Shown here in pieces: positions 1 to 6,638 of a stretch of 10,468 bases of DNA (its first letter is position 1; each line of letters begins with the position of its first letter). The translations under genes were made by a program, and so were the position numbers. The notes under the pieces are model-generated. The model had not been told where the DNA came from. It saw only the letters and a program-made list of their open reading frames with translations, and ran no database searches. The DNA comes from CANQDT01 sp051878935 (GTDB lineage Bacteria; Bacillota; Clostridia; Lachnospirales; Lachnospiraceae), in assembly GCA_051878935.1 (NCBI GenBank), contig JBJELB010000060.1, positions 1 through 10,468 of the forward strand, read 5' to 3'.

Positions 1-28
1 TATGTCCGGCGTGTAAATTAATTCTCAT
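1..28 (-). CDS. Start of probable N-acetylmuramoyl-L-alanine amidase endolysin (truncated)
   Basis: Only nine codons are visible, MRINLHAGH, before the window ends. An SD AAGGAG lies about ten bases upstream of ATG 28. 'INLHAGH' right at the N terminus matches the first strand and the first zinc-binding His of Amidase_3 proteins, and an amidase lysin is the usual gene after the micro-genes that follow tail fibres in Clostridia prophages. Function would be cleavage of the bond between muramic acid and L-alanine at lysis. With nine residues this is a provisional call. Confidence 0.55.
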
Positions 29-158
29 GTTTACCACTCTCCTTCTTTAAACATCTACTGTCTGCCACCTTGGCATAAAATAAGGAGCGATTCGTCTTAA
101 TCGGATTAATCACTCCACATTTCTTTGATTTCGTATGTTCGCAAAAATCACATCTCAT
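18..158 (-). CDS. Possible micro-protein with CxxC motif (zinc-ribbon-like)
   Basis: 46 codons from ATG 158; an ATG at 164 would add MH. AGGG (169-166) lies seven bases before ATG 158, an acceptable but weak SD. Sequence begins MRCDFCEHTKSKKCGV (Cys3, Cys6, Cys14) and later has ADSRCLKKESG (Cys36), plus several Lys. CxxC followed by two further Cys could bind zinc, although the spacing is not that of a known family I recognise. The frame fills the whole space between the CD1375-type gene and the endolysin start, and its TAA overlaps that start by 11 bases, as coupled genes often do. The alternative is an untranslated spacer with an accidental short frame. Confidence 0.5.
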   Translation of the reverse strand: MRCDFCEHTKSKKCGVINPIKTNRSLFYAKVADSRCLKKESGKHEN

Positions 159-167
159 ATGCATGCC

Positions 168-266
168 CTACTTCAATGCTGATTTAACAGTTTCTCTCCA
201 CCGTTCAGGAACTTCCTCTAATGTCATCTTACCGGATTTAATCCATCTAACATAAATTGCAATCAT
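168..266 (-). CDS. CD1375-family micro-protein
   Basis: 32 residues: starts MIAIYVRWIKSGKMT and ends LEEVPERWRETVKSALK. ATG 266 overlaps the previous stop TAA by one base (TAATG) and has SD GGAGGTG about eight bases upstream. The pattern 'IYV.LI+.GK.T...VPE++R..V..AL' is that of very small phage proteins known as the CD1375 family, encoded between tail fibre and lysis genes in Clostridia prophages. XkdX occupies the same place and has a related short helical form. The molecular function is not established. The alternating charged and hydrophobic residues suggest two amphipathic helices. Confidence 0.82.
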   Translation of the reverse strand: MIAIYVRWIKSGKMTLEEVPERWRETVKSALK

Positions 267-604
267 TATTCAGCACCTCCTACTAATGCAGCCAACTCAA
301 TGACTGCGCTTTCCAGTTCATCAATTCTGCGTTGTTCTTCAGATTTACGTGTCAATTCTACTGTCCATGTTCCAGACTGGAATGAGGATTTGAAGGATTC
401 GGTATAACCCTCGTATACATTCATCAAAACATCATCCTCAATGTATTCAATAGAATCTGTTCCGGTTCTCAATGAAGCAATATCAGAATATGCATGATTT
501 TCCTCTGATACCTTAATCCTGATAACCTCTGTACCATTCTGATACTGGTAAGGGTATAATTCTGTTACTGTTAATACGTTATCATTAAATTTAATTTGTT
601 TCAT
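266..604 (-). CDS. Small unrecognised phage protein with C-terminal heptad segment
   Basis: 112 residues from ATG 604. An ATG at 625 in the same frame is rejected because AGGAGG (from the previous gene's end) lies between it and 604, nine bases before ATG 604. Residues 1-85 are strand-like (MKQIKFNDNVLTVTEL, VIRIKVSEENHAYSD, SIEYIEDDVLMNVYEGY). Residues 90-108 (RKSEEQRRIDELESAVIELA) look like a coiled coil with I/L/A at heptad positions. No catalytic motif, signal or membrane segment is visible. Its place between fibre genes and the CD1375-type micro-gene resembles that of XkdW-like small proteins; a structural, chaperone or adaptor role for the fibre is possible but unproven. Confidence 0.78.
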   Translation of the reverse strand: MKQIKFNDNVLTVTELYPYQYQNGTEVIRIKVSEENHAYSDIASLRTGTDSIEYIEDDVLMNVYEGYTESFKSSFQSGTWTVELTRKSEEQRRIDELESAVIELAALVGGAE

Positions 605-617
605 CTTTAAATTCCTC

Positions 618-1277
618 CTATTCATTGTAAGATGATACTCCGTAGAGCATCAATCCATTATCGGTATTGTCAACGACTACCTTTGCTTGTTTCTCACAGA
701 TTCCTAAATCTGAAATAACAACTGGACTATTATAAAATTCATCTTCTGATTCTGGAAATCTAATCATTGAATCTTCAACAACGTTACCGTTATCATCCAT
801 CTGGTAAATCTCAACATGGTACGCACATCCATCTAATGTTCCAAATTCCTTATCAACGCCCATATTAATATAGAGAGTGTTGCAAGTGAAATCATGCAAT
901 AAGTATTGGCCATGATATTGCATCCATGAATACATTCCAACCATTGATTGAATTTTATCATTCCAAGGATTCTTCCACTGGTAGTCATTAGTACCAATAT
1001 TAATCTGGCTAGTGTCCCCATTAAGTTTGTTGAAGGTAAAGAATCGTACTCCAATTTCATTCTGTTTATCAACGGTGAGAGTTTTACCGTTATAAGCTGT
1101 ACCAGCACACCACTTACTCATATTCTCATATATGAATTGAACATCTGTTGGAGCGTAGATATCTATCCAGTTTACACCATCGAATCGCTTGCCATTTTGA
1201 CTTGCTATCCAGTTCACACCGTCATATAGGTTTACATTTTGAACTTCTTCAAATTCTGTTCCGTCAAATCTTTTCAT
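618..1277 (-). CDS. Unrecognised tail-tip-associated protein with N-terminal 14-residue repeats
   Basis: 219 residues from ATG 1277. Two earlier in-frame starts (GTG 1286, ATG 1283) exist, but AGGTGA lies five bases before ATG 1277. The function is not recognised. Residues 1-40 are about 2.8 copies of a 14-residue unit built around R/Y-F/Y-D-G-V-N-W-I. The rest is rich in Trp, Tyr, Asp and Asn, with strand-like segments (VRFFTFNKLNG, YHVEIYQMDDNGN, AKVVVDNTDNGLMLYGV), no membrane segment and no signal peptide. It looks like a beta-sandwich or carbohydrate-binding type surface protein. Directly after the fibre, it could be a second fibre, a fibre-tip partner or an accessory receptor-binding protein; this is inferred from position and composition. 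It is AT-rich like the fibre C terminus. Confidence 0.8.
   Translation of the reverse strand: MKRFDGTEFEEVQNVNLYDGVNWIASQNGKRFDGVNWIDIYAPTDVQFIYENMSKWCAGTAYNGKTLTVDKQNEIGVRFFTFNKLNGDTSQINIGTNDYQWKNPWNDKIQSMVGMYSWMQYHGQYLLHDFTCNTLYINMGVDKEFGTLDGCAYHVEIYQMDDNGNVVEDSMIRFPESEDEFYNSPVVISDLGICEKQAKVVVDNTDNGLMLYGVSSYNE
1158..1277 (-). repeat. 14-residue (42-bp) tandem repeat in the 219-aa gene
   Basis: Units: residues 1-12 MKRFDGTEFEEV, 13-26 QNVNLYDGVNWIAS, 27-40 QNGKRFDGVNWIDI. At DNA level 1163-1200 and 1205-1242 match at 30 of 38 positions with a 42-base offset, counted by hand. The protein pattern is stronger than chance for such a short segment. A plausible reading is short beta-hairpins stacking in a trimeric shaft; that structure is inferred. 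Confidence 0.75.
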
Positions 1278-1286
1278 GAGCATCAC

Positions 1287-2234
1287 CTACCATATCCATA
1301 GATCATTTTCTTGCGGATATGATGGAGCTAGTTCCTGCACATATGTTTTATTACTTTTTATAGCTTCATAAAAGTAAAATTCATCATATGTGTATCCATC
1401 TATATCCTTGCCATCATCAGCCTGTAAACCTATTGCTGTATCAAATAATTGCAACCCGTTATTCATATAATGAATTATCTCTAACTTAGTTATTGCATAT
1501 CCTTCTGCTGTTCCATCAGAACCTGAATAGCCATGTTCATACTTAGCATATAAATAAAGGTTATATCCTTTTGTTCCACCTACTAATCGACTTGCAACAC
1601 CAAATTGAATATCTGCATTGCTAGTATTCTCGTTCACATTTTCTTTCGAAAAGTATTGGAGATTATTACCGTCGTACATTAATGGAATCCATGCCGTCTT
1701 TCCAGATACTGCATATGAAACCCTAACAAGGAATATAGACATTCCTCCATTACCAAGTCCATTTAAAGCATCTTTGGCAAATAAGACATAGTCTCCAGCG
1801 GTTGCATCTACATCGATAGTAATTCTTTCCCCGGAAAGTGCCAATTCAGAAACTTTCTCTATTCCCTCATTAAAATCATCCTGCGACACTGTACCCAAAT
1901 TAATCCGTGCCTGCTCAGCCGTAGTTGCACCGGTACCACCATACGCAATGCCTTGTGTTCCGGCATTGACAGTGGATTCTCCTGTATAACTTTTGCCATT
2001 CACCGTTAAGGCATACGGGTTTTTCATCGAAGTAGGTTTGTTGTTTAGGTCGTTATAATTTCCGCTGAACATCTTTTCCCTGATTTCTTTCACCGCCGCT
2101 GATATCTTGTTGAAAAACCAGTTAAAATATCCAGCCGGCGGCTTATATCCGGCTACAAATCCGTTTTCCAGAAGTTCCTCCGGCGGCTCTGCCCCTGGGT
2201 TGTCCCAACGAGGGACATCTTTTTCAAATTCCAT
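1287..2234 (-). CDS. Phage tail fibre protein
   Basis: 315 residues from the ATG at 2234 (SD GGAGG, five bases away); an upstream extension to 2306 would lie inside the gpI-like gene and is rejected. The N-terminal 60 residues contain VPRWDNPGAEPPEELLENG and YKPPAGYFNWFFNKISAAV, a common baseplate-attachment segment of Firmicutes prophage fibres. YNDLNNKPT and GGTGATTAEQARINLG (99-114) are short linker motifs widespread in fibres. Residues ~137-315 are an unrecognised beta-rich domain ending in YPQENDLWIW, probably the receptor-binding tip. Base composition falls sharply between the N- and C-terminal coding parts (37 of 60 G+C at 2161-2220; 15 of 60 at 1441-1500), suggesting exchange of the tip. 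The TAG stop at 1287-1289 is followed by the next gene, whose ATG lies 9 bases on. Confidence 0.85.
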   Translation of the reverse strand: MEFEKDVPRWDNPGAEPPEELLENGFVAGYKPPAGYFNWFFNKISAAVKEIREKMFSGNYNDLNNKPTSMKNPYALTVNGKSYTGESTVNAGTQGIAYGGTGATTAEQARINLGTVSQDDFNEGIEKVSELALSGERITIDVDATAGDYVLFAKDALNGLGNGGMSIFLVRVSYAVSGKTAWIPLMYDGNNLQYFSKENVNENTSNADIQFGVASRLVGGTKGYNLYLYAKYEHGYSGSDGTAEGYAITKLEIIHYMNNGLQLFDTAIGLQADDGKDIDGYTYDEFYFYEAIKSNKTYVQELAPSYPQENDLWIW

Positions 2235-2247
2235 AACTACCTCCGTT

Positions 2248-2859
2248 CTATAGTGGCAATACCTTGGAATTGTCATCGTCTCCCAACAGCAATCCAAAAT
2301 ACCCACCTATCGTTTGTTCTATATTTGCAAATCCAGTTTCCGTGTCGTACTCATCTCCGGTTTCCGAAAACTCAAATGTACCTTCAAACTCATCAACGTC
2401 TACCGATACGCATATTGGCAGAATTGTATTGATGATATCCACTACCTGTCTGCTTGTAAATCCGGCATTGACCAATGTTTGTAATGGAAATCTGGCCAAT
2501 TTCACACAGGCGGGATTTTCGCTTTCCTGCATAATAATATCCCCGGATTCTGCACTGAATACCATCTTCAATGCACGCAGCACTGAGTTGTAGTCACCGC
2601 AGTTCATGATACGGGCAAGCTTAACCTTAATCAGTATAAGATACTGCCCGTCATTTAAATATCCTCTTGGCTGCCCAATAGATGCTCCATAGTAGTCTAA
2701 TGTACGTCCGGATGCTGTATCTAAGTCAAGAGAGTCATTAATCTGCTTCAAATCTGCCCGCAAGCTTTCTCTATCTAGCTCATTGATACGTAGCAACTTG
2801 TAATTATTACTGTTTTCATCCTTGCGATAACAATCCGGAAGTCGCTTTATATTGTCCAT
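2248..2859 (-). CDS. Baseplate wedge / tail protein, gpI-like (DUF2612/DUF2313 type)
   Basis: 203 residues. ATG at 2859 with a G-rich SD (GGGGGTTGAT) made from the last codons of the J-like gene. The N-terminal part is helical with LRADLKQINDSLDLDTASG (~34-52) and then TLDYYGASIGQPRGYLND (~53-70), the recognisable 'G..LD..G..IGQ.R' motif of small wedge proteins following gpJ. Residues ~71-155 (ILIKVKLARIMNCGDYNS, VLRALKMVFSAESG, VVDIINTILPICVSVDVDEF) continue this family pattern. The last ~45 residues are acidic/Gly-rich (ETGDEYDTETGFANIEQTI) and may contact the fibre. Assignment rests on the motif and on the J-gpI-fibre gene order; the exact Pfam family (DUF2612 against DUF2313) was not settled. 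Confidence 0.8.
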   Translation of the reverse strand: MDNIKRLPDCYRKDENSNNYKLLRINELDRESLRADLKQINDSLDLDTASGRTLDYYGASIGQPRGYLNDGQYLILIKVKLARIMNCGDYNSVLRALKMVFSAESGDIIMQESENPACVKLARFPLQTLVNAGFTSRQVVDIINTILPICVSVDVDEFEGTFEFSETGDEYDTETGFANIEQTIGGYFGLLLGDDDNSKVLPL

Positions 2860-2865
2860 AAAAAA

Positions 2866-4035
2866 TCAACCCCCATTAAGATTTATTGTAATATTTTCTA
2901 CCGGCAATCTGGCTACAGTATAGGCATCCAGTTCAATATCATCAGATATCCATGATTCTCCATCGGTGGACAATTTCAAATTTTTTACATTCTCAACGCC
3001 TGCTGTTGCATAGATATATCCGAATAAATTAGACCAGTATACCGTTTCCCCGTTATCCAACTCATCCACAGCACTGGACAGGCTTGTTTTGATATTCTCA
3101 ACTCCGTATTCTTCAAATTCTGCACTTTTTATAACGTCGCAGGTAAGATATAGGTCAACCTGTGTGGCGGTATCAAAATACACGGTATGAGAAATCCCAT
3201 CCTCGTCCTTTACATCCACAGCAATAGATCCGACCGATTTTATTCCAAGCGGCTTTTTTGAAAAAATCGCTTCTCCAACTGATTGCCGTGTGGCTGAGTC
3301 ATCACCGGATGACAATGACACGATACATTTAAACGATTTCGGCGGAATTCCATTCTTCTCTTGCATCTCATCATTCTCAATTATGGTAACATTATTTATA
3401 CCGGACACACGCATGATAGCGCCCTTGATGGATGTATCTGTCTGATCGCCAATACCTCCGATTGCAATATCAAACCGGTCTCGGAACTCCTGGTCAGATT
3501 CTGTATCTGTGGCGGACGTTAGCTGACGGATACCTTCTACCAAATCAACTCCCATGGTTGGATTGACAATATTGTTAATGGCACTATATACTACATTGTA
3601 ATCCGTTCCAATTCCATCACTTTCCACTGTCGCTGTAACTGTTCCATCTTCTCCAATGACATAATTATCATTTGTGTGGAACTGCACATCTCCGGAAGAT
3701 ACCAGAAAACCCTCGTCAATCACAGTACCTTTCGTCCCGGTAAACCGCACTTCGTAGCTGCTTGCTGTCGGTGCGTTTCGTGTAATTCCGGCAAATGGTC
3801 CCAGCCGGTCAAGACTCACCCCGGTTGCAGTATGTGGGAACCTGGAAAAATAGACTCCCTCTGCCGTTTCATACAATTCTGCTAAATCGTATGCCTCCAG
3901 CCGGATATACTTACCAAGAACCGAAAGCTCAGACGTATCAATATCCTCACCGAACATTTCCTTTGCCCGTTCTATCTTTGTCTCCAAAAGATCCTCGAAT
4001 GTCGGGCGTATAAATCCGTAATCCGTTAATGGCAT
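2866..4035 (-). CDS. Baseplate J-like wedge protein (XkdT-like)
   Basis: 389 residues. The ATG at 4035 is preferred over the TTG at 4038 because SD GGAGGTGAT lies five bases upstream and the ATG overlaps the previous stop as TGATG. The protein shows the baseplate-J order: N-terminal helical part with SVLGKYIRLEAYDLAELYE (~38-56), a central beta domain with GTKGTVIDEGFLVSSG (~100-115) and TDYNVV, then the hallmark TESDQEFRDRF (~178-188), VSGINNVTIIEN (~210-221), GIPPKSFKCIVS (~229-240) and KPLGI. It corresponds to phage P2 gpJ / PBSX XkdT, a major component of the wedges that surround the hub and carry the fibres. Length is near that of XkdT. No sign of damage. Confidence 0.95.
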   Translation of the reverse strand: MPLTDYGFIRPTFEDLLETKIERAKEMFGEDIDTSELSVLGKYIRLEAYDLAELYETAEGVYFSRFPHTATGVSLDRLGPFAGITRNAPTASSYEVRFTGTKGTVIDEGFLVSSGDVQFHTNDNYVIGEDGTVTATVESDGIGTDYNVVYSAINNIVNPTMGVDLVEGIRQLTSATDTESDQEFRDRFDIAIGGIGDQTDTSIKGAIMRVSGINNVTIIENDEMQEKNGIPPKSFKCIVSLSSGDDSATRQSVGEAIFSKKPLGIKSVGSIAVDVKDEDGISHTVYFDTATQVDLYLTCDVIKSAEFEEYGVENIKTSLSSAVDELDNGETVYWSNLFGYIYATAGVENVKNLKLSTDGESWISDDIELDAYTVARLPVENITINLNGG

Positions 4036-4391
4036 CAATCATCACCTCCAATTTCAATTTCTACTTCTTCCCCATCATCTGTCTCGGCAGTAAAATTGAT
4101 AGTCGATTTTCTGTCCTTGCCAACACTGAAATCGAATTCACTTATCTCAAATGTTTCATCTACCTGAATCAGACCAAGCTTAATATTGTCCATAATCAAA
4201 TCTTCATTAGGATTCTTCACCGTGATGGAACGGACGTCAATACCCTCTTCGTCATTCAGAAACCATTCACCCGTGTTCGTCTGCAGGACAAATTTTGTCG
4301 TTTGGGCGGTCAGCTCTCTGTCATGAACCAACTGGATATCCCCGTTTTTCACTACAATATCGCCGGAGCTGTCCAACATAAATCCTTTCAT
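4035..4391 (-). CDS. Baseplate wedge protein, gp25/DUF2634-like (XkdS-like)
   Basis: 118 residues from the ATG at 4391. A frame extension to a TTG at 4415 lies inside the spike gene and lacks support; the ATG has the SD AGGGTGA and follows the spike stop by 4 bases. The pattern GDIVVKNGDIQLVHDRELTA, then FVLQTNTGEWFLNDEEGID, IKLGLIQVDETFEISEF and a C-terminal strand region with FTAETDDGEEVEIEIG matches the gp25/DUF2634 group, in which a 'T..GEW.L....GID' core is typical. These proteins sit at the inner baseplate and help start sheath assembly. The stop TGA shares one base with the next ATG (TGATG). Confidence 0.82.
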   Translation of the reverse strand: MKGFMLDSSGDIVVKNGDIQLVHDRELTAQTTKFVLQTNTGEWFLNDEEGIDVRSITVKNPNEDLIMDNIKLGLIQVDETFEISEFDFSVGKDRKSTINFTAETDDGEEVEIEIGGDD

Positions 4392-4395
4392 AATA

Positions 4396-4815
4396 TCACC
4401 CTGTCCAAATTCCAATCACTACCGCATCCGATAAGGAATGGTGTCCCTTCGCCGGAAGTGCAAATTCGCCTTTCTTCGTTTCTGTAATATTCCTGTCCGC
4501 GCACAGGCAGTACACAATGTCGCCAACCTCCACCCCTGTCACCTTAGGAATCGTGATGTTGTCTGTGTAACCTCCGCAATTCACCGTTACTTTCTCTTTT
4601 GAAAATTTTCTGGCTGACTCCAGCACCGGGATTTTATCCAGAACTGATTGTTTTTCTTCATCAGATCCATATTCTTTGGTCAATGCCAAAGGCTGCACAG
4701 TAGCTTCGGTCCCATCTTTGTTGACCGACAAAACAACCGCAAAAAAAGCCGTATGAAGCTCCATAACGGCGTTGCTGACAATGTTTTTGACTGTCTTTAT
4801 AAATTCATTCTTCAT
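4396..4815 (-). CDS. Baseplate spike OB-fold protein (Gp138-like)
   Basis: 139 residues. An N-terminal helix (FIKTVKNIVSNAVMELHTA) is followed by an OB-fold-like domain: FFAVVLSVNKDGTEATVQPL, IPVLESARKF, TIPKVTGVEVGDIVYCLCAD, and the closing GHHSLSDAVVIGIW. The combination 'G+H+SLSDA' and 'VGD.V....ADR.I' is characteristic of the Gp138-type membrane-puncturing spike family. Unlike long spikes it ends right after the OB domain, with no beta-helical needle, so it may be only the adaptor of the spike tip. The ATG at 4815 lies 12 bases from the SD AGGAGG, unusually far; see the start-region entry. The TGA stop lies 4 bases before the next ATG, and part of the next SD is in its last codons. DUF2577/XkdR occupies this position in PBSX, but the sequence fits Gp138 better. 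Confidence 0.8.
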   Translation of the reverse strand: MKNEFIKTVKNIVSNAVMELHTAFFAVVLSVNKDGTEATVQPLALTKEYGSDEEKQSVLDKIPVLESARKFSKEKVTVNCGGYTDNITIPKVTGVEVGDIVYCLCADRNITETKKGEFALPAKGHHSLSDAVVIGIWTG

Positions 4816-4833
4816 ACTTCATATCGACCTCCT
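4805..4833 (-). promoter_or_regulatory. Shifted ribosome binding site with 7-base duplication at spike start
   Basis: The mRNA reads AGGAGG (4833-4828), TCGAT, ATGAAGT, ATGAAGA. The heptamer ATGAAGT/A is duplicated. The first ATG (4822) is at the ideal 5-base distance from the SD but opens only a five-codon frame (MKYEE, TGA at 4805-4807). The second ATG (4815), 12 bases from the SD, opens the spike gene. The spike frame upstream has an in-frame TGA, so no longer N terminus is possible. Effects on expression are inferred. Confidence 0.6.
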
Positions 4834-4837
4834 GAAA

Positions 4838-6271
4838 TTAAAAATTCTTATATCGGCGAACCAGTTTTACTCCGCCTCCAGCGTATCCAATCCGCCACTT
4901 GATATAGCTGTTCATGTCCTTTATATTCGGACCGGTACCGCTTCCATGACCACATAATTTCCCGTTGCCAACATACATCTCTACATGGCCAACACCATTG
5001 ACTCTGCTTGAATCTGTACCCTTGAAATACAGCAAATCTCCAATCTGCAGTTTATTTACATCCGGATACCCGTTCTGAATACCGGCGCTTACATTTTTTA
5101 GATTACTGTTCGTCTGCTGAGCATCCGTATCGCCCCCAATATCCACGCCTAGAACCTGCTTATATACCCATTGCTGCAAAGAAGAGCAATCACTGTATCC
5201 GGAGCCGCACAGCATTCTGTTAGCACCCTGGGTATACTGATTTTTTCCGACCCTGGATAAAATCTTTTCCTTTAACGACTGCTGCTTAATGTTCGTATCC
5301 GTCTTCTTGGCAGATGTCTTTTCCTTAACTTTTTCGTAGGTTTCACTTTTTACGATTCGTACTGTGGTTGTGAATTCACTTCCATCGTAGTAATGGGTTC
5401 CGTCTATGACACGGTATGAGCCGCTATAATTCTTGGTTTTGAATTTAATTAGGCTGCCTGTCTGCACCCGGTGCTGTAATAGCATTTTGACCTTGTAGCC
5501 TTTCGTTTCCACTTCCCACACATCATTTTTGTTCGTTTCTTTAAACGTTTCCACGGACAGCAGGCCGGTGTCAGACGTCAATTCAAATTTACTCCCGGTA
5601 AAGTCCTTGACCGAGCAGACATACACCTGAGATTTACAGATATAGGCCTTTGCCTTGCATATACCGGCATATTTTTCAATATTCTCCATCAAACCGCCTG
5701 AGATACTGACAGCATCTTTATACACATGATCTTGTGGAATGGAGAATTTTTTGACAGGCAGTCCGGTTTGATTCACCAGGTCTTTTAAAATAGTACTTGC
5801 CTTTGTTCCTTTGGCATACGTTTTTTTGTCTGCCTTATGCTCTTTTCTTTTTTTGCTGTCGATAGCAGTAATATCCGTGATAAGGTCCAAATCTTCCCAT
5901 ATATGCTTTACCTTTTTGATATAGCCGGAGAAGATGATTCCTGTATCTTTTCCATAACCGGCTTCCACCGTTATCTTCTCATCACCATTTATCTTGTTCC
6001 TTGTATCTTTTGACAAATTATAGATGGATATGTCAGCAATGTTCGCTTCCACATCATCATCAAATGGGATTTCAAAGTCACAGTCCAGTGTGTCGTTATC
6101 AATAGTGATAATTCCTTTTTTGGTCTCTATCTTAATAATGACACTATGTCGATACAGCCCGGAGAAATTCTTCGGTGTCTTTCCTTTGTCCTTTGGTTTA
6201 TGGACTACCTTGGACGCCGCCTCAGGGTTATATTTTACATTGATTGTATTGCTAATCTTCTTCCGGAGCAT
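4838..6271 (-). CDS. Baseplate hub protein with C-terminal NlpC/P60 peptidase
   Basis: 477 residues from the ATG at 6271; a GTG at 6280 in the same frame would add three residues (MRE). The ATG is preferred because the GTG is only 3 bases from the GGAGG. Residues ~38-315 form an XkdQ/gpD-type hub with beta-rich segments (SVIIKIETKKGIITI, ITVEAGYG, IIFSGYIKKVKHIWED, GSYRVIDGTHYYDG) and conserved order. After a Lys-rich linker (~315-335) comes an NlpC/P60 domain: catalytic Cys362 in SDCSSLQQW, His429 in GVGHVEMYVGNG and a likely third residue His442 in CGHGSG. Such domains cut peptide stems of peptidoglycan. The fusion puts a wall-degrading enzyme at the tail tip, so local wall opening during penetration is the likely role. 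PBSX XkdQ itself lacks this domain. Key residues look intact. Confidence 0.9.
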   Translation of the reverse strand: MLRKKISNTINVKYNPEAASKVVHKPKDKGKTPKNFSGLYRHSVIIKIETKKGIITIDNDTLDCDFEIPFDDDVEANIADISIYNLSKDTRNKINGDEKITVEAGYGKDTGIIFSGYIKKVKHIWEDLDLITDITAIDSKKRKEHKADKKTYAKGTKASTILKDLVNQTGLPVKKFSIPQDHVYKDAVSISGGLMENIEKYAGICKAKAYICKSQVYVCSVKDFTGSKFELTSDTGLLSVETFKETNKNDVWEVETKGYKVKMLLQHRVQTGSLIKFKTKNYSGSYRVIDGTHYYDGSEFTTTVRIVKSETYEKVKEKTSAKKTDTNIKQQSLKEKILSRVGKNQYTQGANRMLCGSGYSDCSSLQQWVYKQVLGVDIGGDTDAQQTNSNLKNVSAGIQNGYPDVNKLQIGDLLYFKGTDSSRVNGVGHVEMYVGNGKLCGHGSGTGPNIKDMNSYIKWRIGYAGGGVKLVRRYKNF

Positions 6272-6638
6272 TTCCCTCACCTTCCTCCAGTGCGAAGTCG
6301 TACCGTTCAGCTTCCGGTTCGTTCTCTTCGAAGTCGTCGATGGTCAGAAACACCGTAGCCCCGAAGTTATCCCAGGTCACCTTGTTACATTCTCCGGATT
6401 CATCATATGGCACCAAATCGACCGACGGGAATCCCGGCTGATACATATCAGCAAACAACGGGCGGTTGTATACCAACGGTTCCTGGTATACAAGCACCTC
6501 GCCATCTTTGGAGAGCGTAATGGTAAAAAAGTCGCACATCTCATTGTACATGACTTCAAGAGAAAACATTTCCCCAGACAGTTCGATAGAAAATATGTAT
6601 GGAATTTCATCTTTGTTAATTTCAATATAATCTCTCAT
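6252..6638 (-). CDS. Baseplate plug protein (Pam3 gp18-like)
   Basis: 128 residues, acidic, mostly short beta-strand-like segments: MRDYIEINKDEIPYIFSIEL, then FSLEVMYNEMCDFFTITLSK, a proline-rich turn region near 55-75 (YQEPLVYNRPLFADMY), and VTWDNFGATVFLT at about 87-99, where a WDNFG/W-F-L pattern typical of the plug family occurs. In cyanophage Pam3 a small protein of this type closes the tube at the centre of the baseplate. The gene lies between LysM protein and hub, the usual place. It starts on an ATGA overlap with the LysM gene, has only a weak SD (TAGGTAA), and is probably translated by coupling. Its last 20 bases overlap the hub gene. The acidic tail (EEGEGNAPEED) contains no motif. 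Confidence 0.78.
   Translation of the reverse strand: MRDYIEINKDEIPYIFSIELSGEMFSLEVMYNEMCDFFTITLSKDGEVLVYQEPLVYNRPLFADMYQPGFPSVDLVPYDESGECNKVTWDNFGATVFLTIDDFEENEPEAERYDFALEEGEGNAPEED

Noticed and set aside
97..109. Perfect 13-base palindrome ttaatc-g-gattaa, considered as an operator
   Set aside because: It is a single short AT-rich palindrome inside the CxxC micro-ORF, with no promoter elements nearby; chance is a sufficient explanation.
1..300. Rho-independent terminator before the lysis gene
   Set aside because: No GC-rich stem followed by a T-run was found on the minus strand; the spacing and overlaps argue for read-through into the endolysin gene.
833..1108. Minus-strand frame of 91 codons with a hydrophobic end, superficially holin-like
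   Set aside because: It lies wholly inside the 219-aa gene in another frame, lacks an SD, and has only one poor membrane segment with no holin features.
618..2234. Diversity-generating retroelement target in the fibre genes
   Set aside because: No reverse transcriptase, no template-like repeat and no adenine-biased variable segment were seen in the window.
4029..4487. Plus-strand frame of 152 codons
   Set aside because: Antisense to the gp25-like and spike genes; no SD or family pattern.
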